Source: Rhizaria sp. SCN 62-66
Taxonomy: Eukaryota; Rhizaria, unplaced
Length of the DNA stretch: 64,000 nt
Reading direction: 5' to 3'
Assembly (NCBI GenBank): GCA_001724265.1
Contig: MEDY01000181.1
Coordinates: 1-64,000 of the forward strand
Each line of letters opens with the position of its first letter. Position 1 is the first letter of the stretch. Shown one piece after another: positions 51,801 to 62,900 of the stretch. The position numbers and the translations under genes are program-made. The notes beneath the pieces were generated by a model that saw only the letters and a program-made list of their open reading frames with translations, was not told where the DNA came from and made no database searches.

Positions 51801-51850
51801 GAGTGCCTGCCCGCAAGGGACCCACTCTTCATCATCGGGGGTCTCTTCAT
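48812..51850 (-). CDS. Kinesin-6 family motor (MKLP/KIF20/KIF23-like)
   Basis: A single exon of 1012 residues on the minus strand with a TAA stop. An acidic Ser-rich leader (about 1-75) precedes a motor domain at about 77-480: VQVYLRVRPL, HGTFAFSKVLGPDAQQEEVF, the P-loop GVTNSGKTFTM (about 198-208), switch I with SSRSHSVFTVTL, switch II DLAGAERSSKTGAAAGG, then NETNKINASLMQLGRCLEAV and FRDSKLTFLFRDVL. NSGKTFTM and NASLMQLGRCLE are kinesin-6 features. Coiled coil follows at about 500-860, then a Lys/Ala-rich basic tail with RRKRSSG. Kinesin-6 motors bundle antiparallel microtubules in the anaphase midzone and are needed for cytokinesis. The start MKRPPMMKSGS is the first in-frame Met seen. Confidence 0.92.
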   Translation of the reverse strand: MKRPPMMKSGSLAGRHSSDSAGSSAPGSPYDSKVIDQNDDDDFDDTIDEAKAEDGCVTPQKTNPAKARPAGAAAVSGETVQVYLRVRPLIIAPRDIEIVDGLDEKEIDHRRRLRAAHEERVRKLKDVMPTVQPVSDNSVELAAPETSQSYKNGEAHGTFAFSKVLGPDAQQEEVFRVTTLPLVNKLFTGTNGLIFAYGVTNSGKTFTMQGTPENPGIVIHLLKEVFARIDRARTLAASSASAGEDSWASAAADLTVDASYLEIYQEKLFDLLLDGRADPKQRQPISVVATSTDEIRVRGLSQMRVATLKDALSVIERGSSNRVMAHTQLNAESSRSHSVFTVTLTNGKGATWAKLSVCDLAGAERSSKTGAAAGGMRQNETNKINASLMQLGRCLEAVRFNQLNPKQPQRVVPFRDSKLTFLFRDVLTGHGSMAMICNVNPSPTEYDETLHTLKYASVAREIRVASRVDTKRPGTGARKPAVSRLGAGDFEVAEEVAAATASLTEQLSVAAGERDALNKALSNVHALLAAAERRGEALLGEVYTLRRERVLAAEREVRVEEATRAQVWEEMRGEMRRQKERHEKRLEAQLLEAEARMQRRLVAHQEKLLASHDDATTALVRAAKDTADAVLATALKTARNEQDRAIAQARAEVEVRLAGVEAERKAVVAAAETAREEAEDARAASARAAQDLEERLVSTTAAHAAQLEHLAHKFNSDLRSKEQEVIELKQQVSEARAANAKLEVQLQEAQAQAAAAAIAGDDDGPLGGIRGEIERAQLLKRLKDSEAHGAALRRDCEILDAEASQLRIELERAKEQAMSAEVRLRGALEDAAAAKGAVAAVTAKQRNPRRLTDCLQAHDNSDELSLLPQNVQDALRGGVNAFGIEDDGAVGQHASLAAAAALPAVPKKPARAGTKKAAAAAAAADADTENESENATPAVAPTPAAKTSRRKRSSGELDAAAAESEPVSAATTGRATRARVAKATEQTAAVDSHEVEQPARATRATRASTRAK

Positions 51851-52434
51851 GGTGAAAGAAAGTCACAGGTTATCAGGATGTGAATGATTTGCAAGTATTT
51901 TCAATACAACTTTAAATATATATTCACAAGAAACATTTCAATTTCACGATCATCCACGGCGTTATTCACAGTTTTAATCTGTGCCACTTTTCTAGCCGTT
52001 GGACGGTTGCCCTACCAACGTATCTCGACCGCAGCTACTGGGCGCAACTGTTTTTGTTATCGAATTGAGAGGGACAATCTTTATATTTGAATATTTTAGT
52101 TCGCGAATGATTTAAAGAAAAATGATATGTATACGTATGAACAGAAAAGTGCGAATACACTTTTAACAAAGAAACTATGAAAACAGAGGTTGCATTTTGT
52201 ACAGTTTTGTGTTGAATCTCTTTTTTGTTGTTGGTGTTGTTGGTTAGCAACCACCACGCAGGCACATGCACACGAGCAGCCAGGCAAATGCACTCCGCCA
52301 TCAGTCGTCTGATCGTCGCGCTTTCTCATATTCTTGTTGCTGCTGGGGCCAAGGCACACTATATGTTTTGATGAGTAACCACGGAGGGGAGTTGGCATTA
52401 TAGCGTCTCGTTTCTTTACATGAAGGCTGCAATT
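51851..52434. other. Intergenic spacer upstream of kinesin gene
   Basis: About 580 AT-rich bases between the kinesin start (-) and the Mob1 stop (-). It should hold the kinesin promoter. No gene was seen. Confidence 0.5.
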
Positions 52435-53241
52435 TTACTTGGCAGCGTCGTCCTTGCCGAGAAGGGCGTCGATGTGCGACTTGAGCACCGACAGGTCCTC
52501 ATCATCAACAAGTTTGAACTCCTGCACGAAATAGATGAAGTGCTTGAAGCACGTGTTGAGGTGCGCCTCGGCGCCCAGCTCGACGATCGAGTTGAAGTGC
52601 GACGAGTACACGTGAGCGTAGATGCGGAACAGGCGCTTGAAGATGGTCTTGACGCGCATGAGGAAGTCCTTGGGGAAGGGCGTGCCGACCTGGAGGGGAA
52701 AGATCTGCTCGTCGTTGAGCTGGGTCTCAACCCACGTCATGAGCAGGTCCACGTACTCGGGCGCGGAAACCTTCTCCGGCTTCTTGTACTTGACGCCATC
52801 CATCCAGTAGTACTCGTAGCCCTCGGCGGACATCACGGGGCACGACTGCGCGGTGCAGAACTCGGTCACGGTGCCGTACAGGAGCGAGATCTCGTTGAAG
52901 AAGTCGACGGCTGTAAAAGTAGCGGAAACAAGTGTCAGAGTATAGCGTGAGTTGTTGCGTGCACATGAGTTGGTGAAGTTCGAGGGAATCAAGACCGTCG
53001 CCACGGTAATCAATGCATCTGGGTGGTATATGAAAGGCGTGTAGTTGTTTGAGCGAGAGACGTACTGTTGACGGCGAGCCACTCGTTGAGATCCTCGTTA
53101 GGGGGCAGGATGACGGCGGCGCGCATGTCGCCGCTGCCGAGCGTGGCGTTGGCGTACTCAGTCTTGGCATACTGAGACAGCTCGGACTTGCGCTTGTCCG
53201 TGTGCGTTTTGGGGGCCTTGAGGGTCTTGTTCCGGTTGCCA
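52435..53241 (-). CDS. MOB1: Mob1 kinase activator, first exon not resolved
   Basis: Exons 53241-53066 and 52910-52435 on the minus strand join in phase (A|CC) with donor GTACGT and acceptor TACAG; TAA stop. About 217 residues are covered. NATLGSGDMRAAVILPPNED, LNEWLAVNTVDFFNEISLLY, GTVTEFCTAQSCPVMS, YEYYWMDG, LMTWVETQL and FKRLFRIYAHVYSSHF match Mob1 closely. The zinc ligands are present (Cys pair in FCTAQSC, His pair in AHVYSSH). Mob1 activates NDR/LATS kinases in mitotic exit and cytokinesis. A CGTAG acceptor before GNRNKTLKAPK shows at least one upstream exon. The only ATG nearby on this strand is at about 53402 (ATGTTTTCT followed by GTACCA), but its phase with this acceptor does not match, so I left the start open. 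Confidence 0.88.
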
Positions 53242-53838
53242 CTACGCGGGGAGAAACCAGGAGGGACAAGATCGACGGATCGAGCAAGATTGGGATACGG
53301 GAGAGTGAGATTTAAGAGCAAGACGCGTGGAAGCAAGACAATTTGACAGGTTTAAACGACGAAATCACACTGGTGCAGACGAGACACACTGGTACAGAAA
53401 ACATTGCAAGGTGGGTATAGCTGTCAAGACGCAGAAATGCAGTAGTTCAGTGGTTAATTGGTTTGAGCGTGCCACTGGTGGCAGCCTCTCTGGTGCGCGC
53501 GAGAGGTCTCCGTCAGAGACTCGACAAAAATGAATTTAGACGTACAAAAGCTTGCTGAACATGGTCAGATGGGTTCCCTTTTAGTTAGCGATGCGGTCGC
53601 CTTCTGTTGGAGCAACAAACTCCCACCACTGGACGCGTGCTCTGGCTTCTCGCTCATCGTGCGGTGGTGGTCGACCGATGTGTTCGTAAAAAATCGATGG
53701 TCCTTCCGTCCGCGGTCGACCGCGCCACCGAAAGGTCATGTGCAAAGGCTGACTTTGCGGCTTGTGCGACGCTTCAACTAGCCGTGGTTTAGATCCAAGC
53801 ACCCTTGTTGTTTTTGGACGTTGAGTGCACTTTTTAGA
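53242..53838. other. Divergent promoter region of Mob1 and eIF2B-delta
   Basis: About 600 bases that should contain the missing Mob1 first exon (candidate ATG near 53402, minus) and the eIF2B-delta leader. Short open frames at 53530-53800 have no coding support. Confidence 0.45.
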
Positions 53839-55892
53839 ATGTTGAATCCCGAGTCATCAGGTACGTCCATCGCCTACCATCTCGCTTTTTTAATATGACC
53901 CTTTCCCCCGTGAGCTTTGCTCTCCCTGCGCAGCCACATTTAGCTCATTGTGCCTTCGTCTTTCATCTTTCCCCGCGCTATACCCTTCCCATCCGCGCGC
54001 TTTGCGTCCGTTCTGCCCGCTCAGTTCCTGAGGCCGAGGCGAGTAAGCCTAAGCAGCAGCGCGCGAAGCCCGACGCGGCGGCGCTCGCGGCTAAGCACGG
54101 CGGTCTGCCCCGCGCCGCCGACCTCAAGATCGGCGGCCCCGGGCCTGACGGCAAGGTCCTCGAGACGCAGAGCGACCTCAAGCGTGCGCGGGCCTGGCTC
54201 GCCGAGGCCAACAAGGCCCACAAGGCCGGCCTTCCCATCCCCGTCTTCGGCAACGCCGCCGCCGCCGCTCCTGCTGCTGCTGCCACTCCCAAGGACGCTG
54301 CTCCACCGACCGGCTCGCTGCAGCCCGTGGCCCCGACCTCCGGCGGCGTGACCGTGCTTGGCCACGGCGGCGTCTCGCTCTTCGCGTCCCCAGCCTCCTC
54401 CGCGCCCTCCCTCGACGCGAGCGTCTCGGCCTCGACCGCAACCTCCACATCCTCGAAATCCTCCACCGCCACGGGTGGCAAGTCGGGCTCGGTGCTGGGC
54501 CTCGCGCAGCTGCCCGCGGCCAAGCAGGTCCCGCTCTTTGCGCACCTGCCACAGCCGGACGAGGACGAGCTGCTGGGCCTCAAGTTCGGGCTCGGCCGCG
54601 AGTCGCTGCACCCCGCCTTCCGTGCACTGGGGCTGCGCTACGCCACCGGCGAGCTCTCGGGCGCCACCGCGCGACTGGGCGGGTTCGTCCGCGCGCTCCA
54701 CGCCTTCCTCGAGGACTTCGCGCCCGAGGCCGCGGCCGGCTCGTTCTCCGGCGCCGTGCTGCGCGCGCTGCGTCCCGTGCTGCGCTTCCTCAAGGAGTGC
54801 CGTCCGCTGTTGCTGCCGCTCGACACGCTGATGCGCTCGCTGCGCGCCTTTGCCGCCAAGCCCGCCGTGGCGGCGCTGCCGGCGGCCGAGGCGCGGCGCC
54901 GGCTGTCGGACTGGGCTGTGCGCTACCTCGAGACGCACATCATGGACCTCACGCAGGACCTGGCCGTCGCCGCGGCCGGGCTCATCAAGGACGGCGACGT
55001 CGTGCTGACGTACGCGCACTCGTCCGCCGTCGAGGCCGCGCTGCTGCACCGGTTCTCCGAGGGCGCACGCTTCAGCGTCATCGTCGTCGACGCACGGCCC
55101 CGGCTCGAAGGGCTCCGCCTCACGCAGCGGCTCGCCGCCGCGGGCGTCGAGTGCGACTACGCCGACGTCACCGCGCTCGCCTACGTCATCCGCGGCGCGA
55201 CCAAGGTGCTGCTGGGCGCGCACGCGATGCTGTGCAACGGCTCGGCACTCGCGCGCACTGGCACCGCGCTCGTGGCGATGCACGCAAAGAGCAACAACGT
55301 GCCCGTCGTCTTCTGCTGCCAGTCTTTCAAGTTCACTGACGCCGTGCAGCTCGACGCCATCTGCAGCAACGACCTGGCGCAGCCCGCCGAGCTGGTCGCG
55401 CCGTCCGTGCTGGGCGCGTCGTTCGTGCCCGCTGGCGACGAGGCCGCGGCCGCGAAAAACGCGGTCGCACAGGATCCTTTCTCGCCCGCGCTCGCGCTTC
55501 TGCCGCTGAGCGCTGCGACGCCGCTCGCAGCCGAGGTTAAGCGCGCCAAGGACGCCGCCGCCGCGCGCGAGAGCGCTATTGCGAGCGCCAACGCGGCCTT
55601 CGCGGCGGCGTCCAGCAGCACGAGTGCGAGTTCGACCGGCCGCGGGGCGGGCCGCGGCGCTGGCGGCAAGGGCGGACGCGAGGCCAAGGACTCGGCGAGC
55701 ATGGTCGCGCTGCAACTGAGCGACTGGCGCGAGCTCGACGGACTGAAACTGCTCAACATGAACTACGACGTTACGCCCGCCGGGCTGATCACAGCGGTGG
55801 TGACGGAGAGCAGGATTCCTGTGCCCACGACGTCGGCGCCGGCGATTCTGCGCGAGTTTCTTACCAACGTTGACCGTGCTATGCCCGAATGA
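53839..55892 (+). CDS. Translation initiation factor eIF2B subunit delta
   Basis: Exons 53839-53860 (22 bases, MLNPESS plus one base) and 54025-55892 join in phase across an intron with donor GTACGT and acceptor GCTCAG; 629 residues, TGA stop. The alternative Met at 53895 reads into intron sequence with non-coding character. The N-terminal half is Lys/Ala/Ser-rich and disordered (KPKQQRAKPDAAALAAKHGG), as in other delta subunits. The conserved eIF2B alpha/beta/delta domain runs from about 230: VLTYAHSSAVEAALLHRFSE, FSVIVVDARPRLEGLRLTQR, GATKVLLGAHAMLCNGSALA and the end LLNMNYDVTPAGLITAVVTE. The eIF2B complex is the GDP/GTP exchange factor for eIF2; the delta subunit belongs to its regulatory core, which senses eIF2 phosphorylation. 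A Gly/Arg insert (GRGAGRGAGGKGGR) lies near 575. Confidence 0.9.
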
Positions 55893-56903
55893 AGCGAATG
55901 TATGGGCGAAACCAACTGGGCAAACGAACGAGCGAATGGGATGTTAGATGTTATGTTCAAAGTGTTTCATCACTGCATGAGGCCAGTTTGCTCTTTGATG
56001 CGAACAAATGCTACGCGAAGACTGGGTATCCGAATGCTGGCTGTTTTTCGCGGGAATTCGATTTCTAACTAAAATGTCAGTTCTTGCGACGCAGTTTTGG
56101 TGCTAGCTGTGGAGTAGTAATGGAATACAATCCTGTTTCCTCCTGGAATCTGATGATACAAAACCGATGTTGTGAACACAGATAATGCGTGAGTTATCGA
56201 ATTATGATATCAATGCCAGAACTCTTTGCTTAGTGGTTCTCAAAAATACACGCACGACAGGCAGGCAGCCCATCGTCGTGTTGCACATGCGCTTTCAGGC
56301 CATTTTTTCTCGCGCTTATTATGTCACCCTGAGTCGTCATTTAGGTTCCGGAATTATTCGGTGATACACTATGGCACTGCTATTATGGAAATCAAATGAG
56401 TACACTTTAGTATCCCTTCTAAACGCCTGCGGCTGGTTGAGGGAAAGTGGTGCTCCTTCGAATCACCTCCTGCTTTCAAGCACCAACCCATTTGGACTTG
56501 TCATGCTGTACTACGACATAGGAAGAATGTTTCTGTGCACGGATTGGCTATATCCAGGGGATTTATTTTGATTCGCATTGGTTGCTTTTCTTCAATCTGC
56601 TTGCATATCCCGTAATATCTTTTTTTCCCCCACGCACATCGAGTAACCACAAATTCAATTCTGCTCCTTTGTTTGCTCCCGTTCCCTTCCTCCATGTCAG
56701 CATTTGGGCTTGGCCGTAGATCCCAAACGTATACCAGCGTTGATTTGCAGCTCACAAACGAGCGACTCGGCGTAACAAGCTTAGCGCATCTTTCCCGTGC
56801 AGTCACACCGCAGAGGGCGTCGACGCTGTGTTTGGCGTTCGGCTCTGCTCGCTTTTGCTTCGGCATCGTCCTCCACTCCCCGTTGCCACGCGTTGGCCCA
56901 CGG
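55893..56903. other. Intergenic spacer
   Basis: About 1 kb, AT-rich to about 56680, between eIF2B-delta and the Kelch/EGF gene on the same strand. An in-frame extension upstream of the chosen Kelch/EGF Met to 56673 exists, but the signal peptide supports the downstream Met. Nothing else was seen. Confidence 0.45.
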
Positions 56904-59900
56904 ATGAGGCATGTGTTCTCACTGCGCACATGGCCCGCGCTTTTGCTGTTGCTGCTCGCTACACTGGCGACTTTGCTGACTCCTGTAACATCAGTGTTCT
57001 CGATAACTTTGAACGCAGGTGCAGCAGCCCGCGCGGGCACTGCAGTCGACGTGGCGTTCAAGCTGGACACCACCCTTGCAGGCGGCGTATACGAGGGCGA
57101 CCTATTTCTTAAGTCGATGAATGACGATCCTATCTTTGTTCAAGGTACTTTACGCCACTGTCGCAGTGAAACTGTAAACGCCAGCGTTGGCATCGCCGCC
57201 ACAGCATACGCCGCCGCTATTAACGCAAACACCTTTTCGTTCAACACCACTAATGCCATGACAAACCTTGTCGTCCGTTGCCGCATTACGCTATCCTTTC
57301 TTTATGCTAACTCCACAAACGTCGCTGTGCTCGCGGAGCGCGTGAACGGCGTAAGCCAGGGCAATTCCACAACAAATTTATTTCTCGTCGGCTCGCCTGC
57401 GATTGTTTTCCCCGACGGCGCCTTCCTGTGGTACAACGACGCGTGGATTAACCAGGGCACACGCTTCAACATGCGTTTTTCTTTCACGGGCTCGCTGCGC
57501 TCTGCGATCACTGAGCTGGGCGCGATGAGGATTAACTTGCAGATTGAGGCCGGTACAACACACACCTTTGCGGCCATTATGTCATGCACGCTCGACATGG
57601 GTGCGACCAACGGTGGCGTCATTCAGCTTGCGGCGCCCACACTCTCCGGGGCGAACACGATTGCCAACTTCGCCATGCCCGCGCTTCAGGAAGACACGCA
57701 CGACGGCCAGGCAATCACGCTCAACTGCCTCGCGCCGTGGCGCTCCGACACAGAAACTAGCGTGGTTGCGTCCTTCATCATCAACCCTTCGCTCTACTTT
57801 GGCGTTTACCAGTTTACTGCATCTTCGCAGCCAACCATGCTCCCTATGTTCGCAAACACAGACTCATTTTCCGCCTTGTTTGCGATTGCCGAGACGGCCC
57901 CCACGTGGAACTCCGTCGACCAGGTACGTTTCCGCTCTAGTGTCCTATCAAAACGTCTTGAATCCAGACACTTCCAGCGTGTCGACGAGTCAACTGTGTT
58001 TATCCAACCCTTACATACGAGCTTTCAATTGCTCGCGTGCCATGACGTGTGCTTACTAATTCTCATATTCATATTTTCCTCATACTTTCATAATTTTTCT
58101 CTTCTGATTCGTACTACGCCAGGGCTTGCGCGGCAGCTCCGGCACCATCAAGCTGGGCCTTAGTCGGAGCTCCGACGGTGCCTTCTACCGCGGTGGCACT
58201 GGTGCGTACTGCACCGTGGGCATCAAGGGCGTGACCCACGAGCTGTATGCTGATGCCTCGGTCGCCGTCGTGCCGCCGCTCCAGCCCTCGGCGCTGCTTA
58301 AGGACGGCTACTGCACGTTCCCCATCAGCTCGCTTATCGTGCATGGCGGCGCGAGCTTTGCGGCCGACGACGCGCAGCTCGTCTTTGGCCTTTACTTTCC
58401 CACGGCGCCGGCCGCGCTAAAGGCCTCGGGATACGTGTCCTCAGACGGCTGGTTACAGCGCGCGTACTCGATCGACCGTCCGTTCACGACGAAACCGCTC
58501 CCCAGGAGCACCAGTCTCGCCGCAGTGACGGCCTTCACGCCCAAGGGCATGTACGTGCCGCAGCGCAGCTTCCTGTTTGACGGCAACACGACTCTGGCCG
58601 CGTACGACTACTTTGCGTTCCCGCGCGAGCTGCCGTCGTTGCCCGACAAAGCGCGTCCGCACCCGCGGCCGGCGCCGCGCCGCCTGCACGCCGTGGCGGC
58701 GTCGCCCGCTAGTTCGCCGCGGTCCACGACGCTCAAGGCGTCCATGAGCGGCCAGCTCTCGTTCTGGTTCGGCGGCATCCGGCAGCTCACGCCCTCGTCA
58801 TCGCCCTCGCACGTCGCGAACCTACTCAACGACCTGTGGGTATTTGACGCGCTGGCCAACACCACCACGCTGCTTGCAGGCGACCCGTCGAGCGTGAATA
58901 TGGGCGCGCGTGTGTACGCGTCCATGACCTACAATCCCTACAACGTCCCAGCGGCGCGGCACTCGGCGGCGTTGGCCTACGACTCTGTACAGCGCATGCT
59001 CTGGCTCTACGGCGGCGCTAAGCACGAGCTCATCAACTCGGCGGCGAGCGTGTACACGCTTTTCGACGACTTGTGGTCGTTCGACCTCTTACGCGGCCAG
59101 TGGGCCTGGCACTCGGGCAATTACGATGGCGTAACACGGCCAGGGTTTGCACAGGCATTCTCGGCTCGACCTCTTCCACTGGCCGGTGTCGCCATGGCTG
59201 CGCACAACGGTTGGCTACTTCTCTACGGTGGCTTAGGCTGCGCGTCGAAGTCGCAAAACGACACCAAGTACAACGCATTAGTCGAGGCAGAGCATCTTTT
59301 CTCCTACGAGACTGGGACGGGCAATTGGACGCGACTGCAGGGTTCGACAAACACATTCGACAACACGCTGCCGACACGCGGCAATTCAGTTCACCCTGCG
59401 GCGCGTGCGTACGGACAGCTGCTATGGCGCAACGACGCCGCAGCTAGCTAGGGCCAGTTGTATTTATATGGCGGCGTGCTGTCTCCGCCGCCGATCGGCG
59501 CCATGACGACGGGCATGATCACCGCGGCCACCACGCGCGCGTCCGCAACGCTCCCTGAAACGGACTCATCCGTGTTGTCAGGGCTATGGTCGCTTACGGT
59601 GACCTTTGCCAACAGCACCGCAACGTGGTCGCGCCTTGATCAGGCGCCCTTGATCGTCACCGCTGGTTCACGCGGAGAGCCGCGTATTGTGGACGCGTCC
59701 GCCGGACTTCAGCTTAACCCTGGTGGCCGTGTGTTTCACGCCATGAACGTTGCGAGCAATGGCGACCTGTTCCTCTACGGCGGCCGCGGCCACGCAGCCG
59801 GATATTGGGTGGATCCCGAATCCGCGTTGGCACCAACCGTCCCTCTGGGCGCTTTGCCACGACCGTCACCCTTCACGATTCCGCTCAGCGGTTTCTACAC

Positions 59901-62900
59901 CAGTCCCGGAGACTCGGCTGCAGTGACGTACCACGCGTTTATCTACACTTACGCCGAGCTCAGCGCCGCCGGCGTGCCCACGAGCCTCAACCTCGCCACA
60001 CTCGAGTTTATGTTTGCGCTCCACCATTCGGCGGACATTTCACTTGCAGGAACCTTTGACGCCTCGTCGTCTTTTAAGGTTCGGATGCTGGCGGTGACCA
60101 CGACGCTTTCGACCTTCGATAGCTCTGACTCGACCGTTTTCAGCAATCTGGCCGCGCGCGTGTCGCAGCAGCCCGCCGTGACGGTGTACCCCAGCACGTG
60201 GCTCCAAGGAACGTTTATGTCGCTCACCGCGCCCTACGCCCGCGCCAGCTCGGGCGCTACGGGGGAGGCGCCGCTGCTGTCGAGCTCTAACATGCTCATT
60301 GTGATGCGGATTGATCACACCATGGTGGGGACCCCGGCGGCCTCTTCAACGCCCTTGTACGGGCTCGCATTACGAGAGGGCACTCTTCTCCGCTCGATGT
60401 CCATCGTAGCTGATGCCGTCACGACCTTAACCAGCCCCTACAACACGTTTGAGAAGTACACAGCGCGGCCTGTGCTCGGCCTACGCTCACCGCTGCCCTC
60501 GCACCCCTTCACCGCCCCACCAGCGTCGCTGTCGCAGGCTGCCAGCCCGCAGCTCGACGACCTGTGGCGCTTCGCGCGCGAGTCCGGCACCTGGCAGTTG
60601 CTGCGTGGCTACATGACGCCCGTGTCGCGCAACAGCGCAGCATAGCAGCGCGTGACGTCGCAGACAACGGCGTCGCACTGGCCCGGCGCGCGCCTGGGCG
60701 CGACGCTGTTGCTGCCGACCACCGACGTCGGCGGCGCTGTCAGCACTGACCGGACTGTGTTTGTGCACGGCGGCTACGCCGTGCACCCGCTGCCGAGTGA
60801 GGACGCGCGTTTGCTGGCGAGCCCCGCGCTGCAGCTGCACGCGGGATTTTACGCTCGTGCGTCGGCGCACGACGACCTGTGGTCCATCGACGTCGCAGCG
60901 AACTGTATCGACTCGGCCGCGCCCGGCGCCAATGAATGCGTGAGCCGCTCGCCGCTGCGTCCGTCTTTGAGCTCGCTGATGCCCGCCGGCGGCGAGGGCG
61001 TGTCACTCGCATACGATGAGGTCACGCTCGTGGCGCTTTCCGAGTCGCGCGGCAACACGTGTCCCGACGACTCGGCCGCGACGTGCGGCGCGGGCGGCGA
61101 GTGCATGCCCGCGGGCGGCTCGTACTACTGTAACTGCCACGCCTTTGCGTTTGGCTCGCGCTGCAACACCTCGCTTGAGGTTGAGCTGCGCACGCGGTTT
61201 GAGGCCAGTTATGGCACCGTGTTCGGCTCCATTATTGCCCCGAACTCATGGCCCTTCACTTCAGTCGCGCTGCGTCCGGGTACGGCCCAGCTGTGGTCGT
61301 ACGGCGGCATGATGAGCACTTCAGGGGCGGCGACTGGCTACGCCATGGCCTCACACGCAGTCCTCGATCTGGCGCTGCGTACGATGAATGCGATGGGTCG
61401 CCCCACGGAGTTGATCGCATCGCACAATTTTTCGCAGGCCTTGGTCCCCAACGCGCCAGCTATCGACGGGAAGACGTACTACAGCGCGTCGTGGCCTCCG
61501 CCGTCGATCGAGTCGCACTCGTGGTTTACGCCTGACGGGCTCTACATGTTCCTGTACGCTGAGAGCTTCACCGCGCCGCCGGGACTATGGCGGTTTAATG
61601 TGACCAACTTTTCATGGACCACGACAGGCTTCGACCACCTCTCGTTCTCCGGCCGATACCCTGCCGGCACAGATAATTACACTTCCTCCGTCCCGATGCC
61701 GGGTGTTGCGGACGTGATGAACCACCCCGGTGCGCGCCAAGGCTTTGCGCGCGCGTCGTACACGCCGGTGGGTGCGACCGAGACAGACACGCGCTTCTGC
61801 ATCTACTCGGGCCACCAGTTTTACTTCACCAGCCGCGGCGACGACTTCAACACGGATCTCTGGTGTCTCTACACCTCTGGCACCACCGACCCCAAGTGGC
61901 GGCAGATGTCGGGCATGGCTGCCCAGACCGCGGCCGACTATTTCCCCGTGATGGGCGACCCGGGCGAGTTTGGTGCCAGCTTCAATCCCGGCTGCCGTGT
62001 TGGCGCCGCGATGACCTTTTCGCGCGACGGCCGCTTCCTATATCTCTTCGGCGGCTCGATGCATGGCCCGTCGGGAACGACGCAGTTTCCGAAGCCGGCG
62101 CTCATGAACGATCTCTGGGTATTTTCGTTTGCAAATAACCAGTGGGCCTACCTCACCGGTTCCCGAACATGGGCCACCGCTGGCTCAGCGTCAGCGCAGA
62201 ACATCATGCTTGTTCCTGGCGCGGCCTCGCGTCTGCAGCGCCCCGGCGCGCGCGTGCATGCGAGTATGACCACCGACGACCAAGGGCTCGTGTACGTGGC
62301 CTACGGGCTGATGGTGTCGGCCAATTCGGGTCCCGGTGACGGCATGGACAGCGCGATTTTTGCTGTGTTTGGTGAGCAGCTGTTTAACTCAAGCTGGGTC
62401 GCGCCCACCGACGCGGCCTTTGCACCCGCGTCGCATACTGTCGGCTACGAGCACGCTCCGTGGATATGGATGAAGAATCCCAACACTGGTGCCGCCGCGC
62501 CAGAGGGGCTCGTTTGGAGCGCGACCCCGGAGACGGGCCGCATCGGCGCGACGCTGTTTTTCGGCCCCAACGCGATGAACACCGATGCGACGGCCAAGAC
62601 CACCCCCACGGGGACGTTGATGCGCACCGCGGGTGGCTACTACCACTCGGGCAAGACACGCACATATGGCGGCACGACAGGCTTCCCCTACTTTGATTTC
62701 TCCCACGTTGGTTCGGCGCACGCGTTGCCTTCCGTTGTCGCCGTCACTTCGCCCTGCGCGCGCAACCCGTGCTTGAACGGCGGCGTGTGCTCCAACTGCG
62801 CGACGGCTACGTGCGCCGCGGAAGACTCCCGTTTGTTCCCCGGCGTAGGCCCGCTGTCGTACCGCTGCCTCTGCCCCGCCGGCTGGTTCGGCCAGCACTG

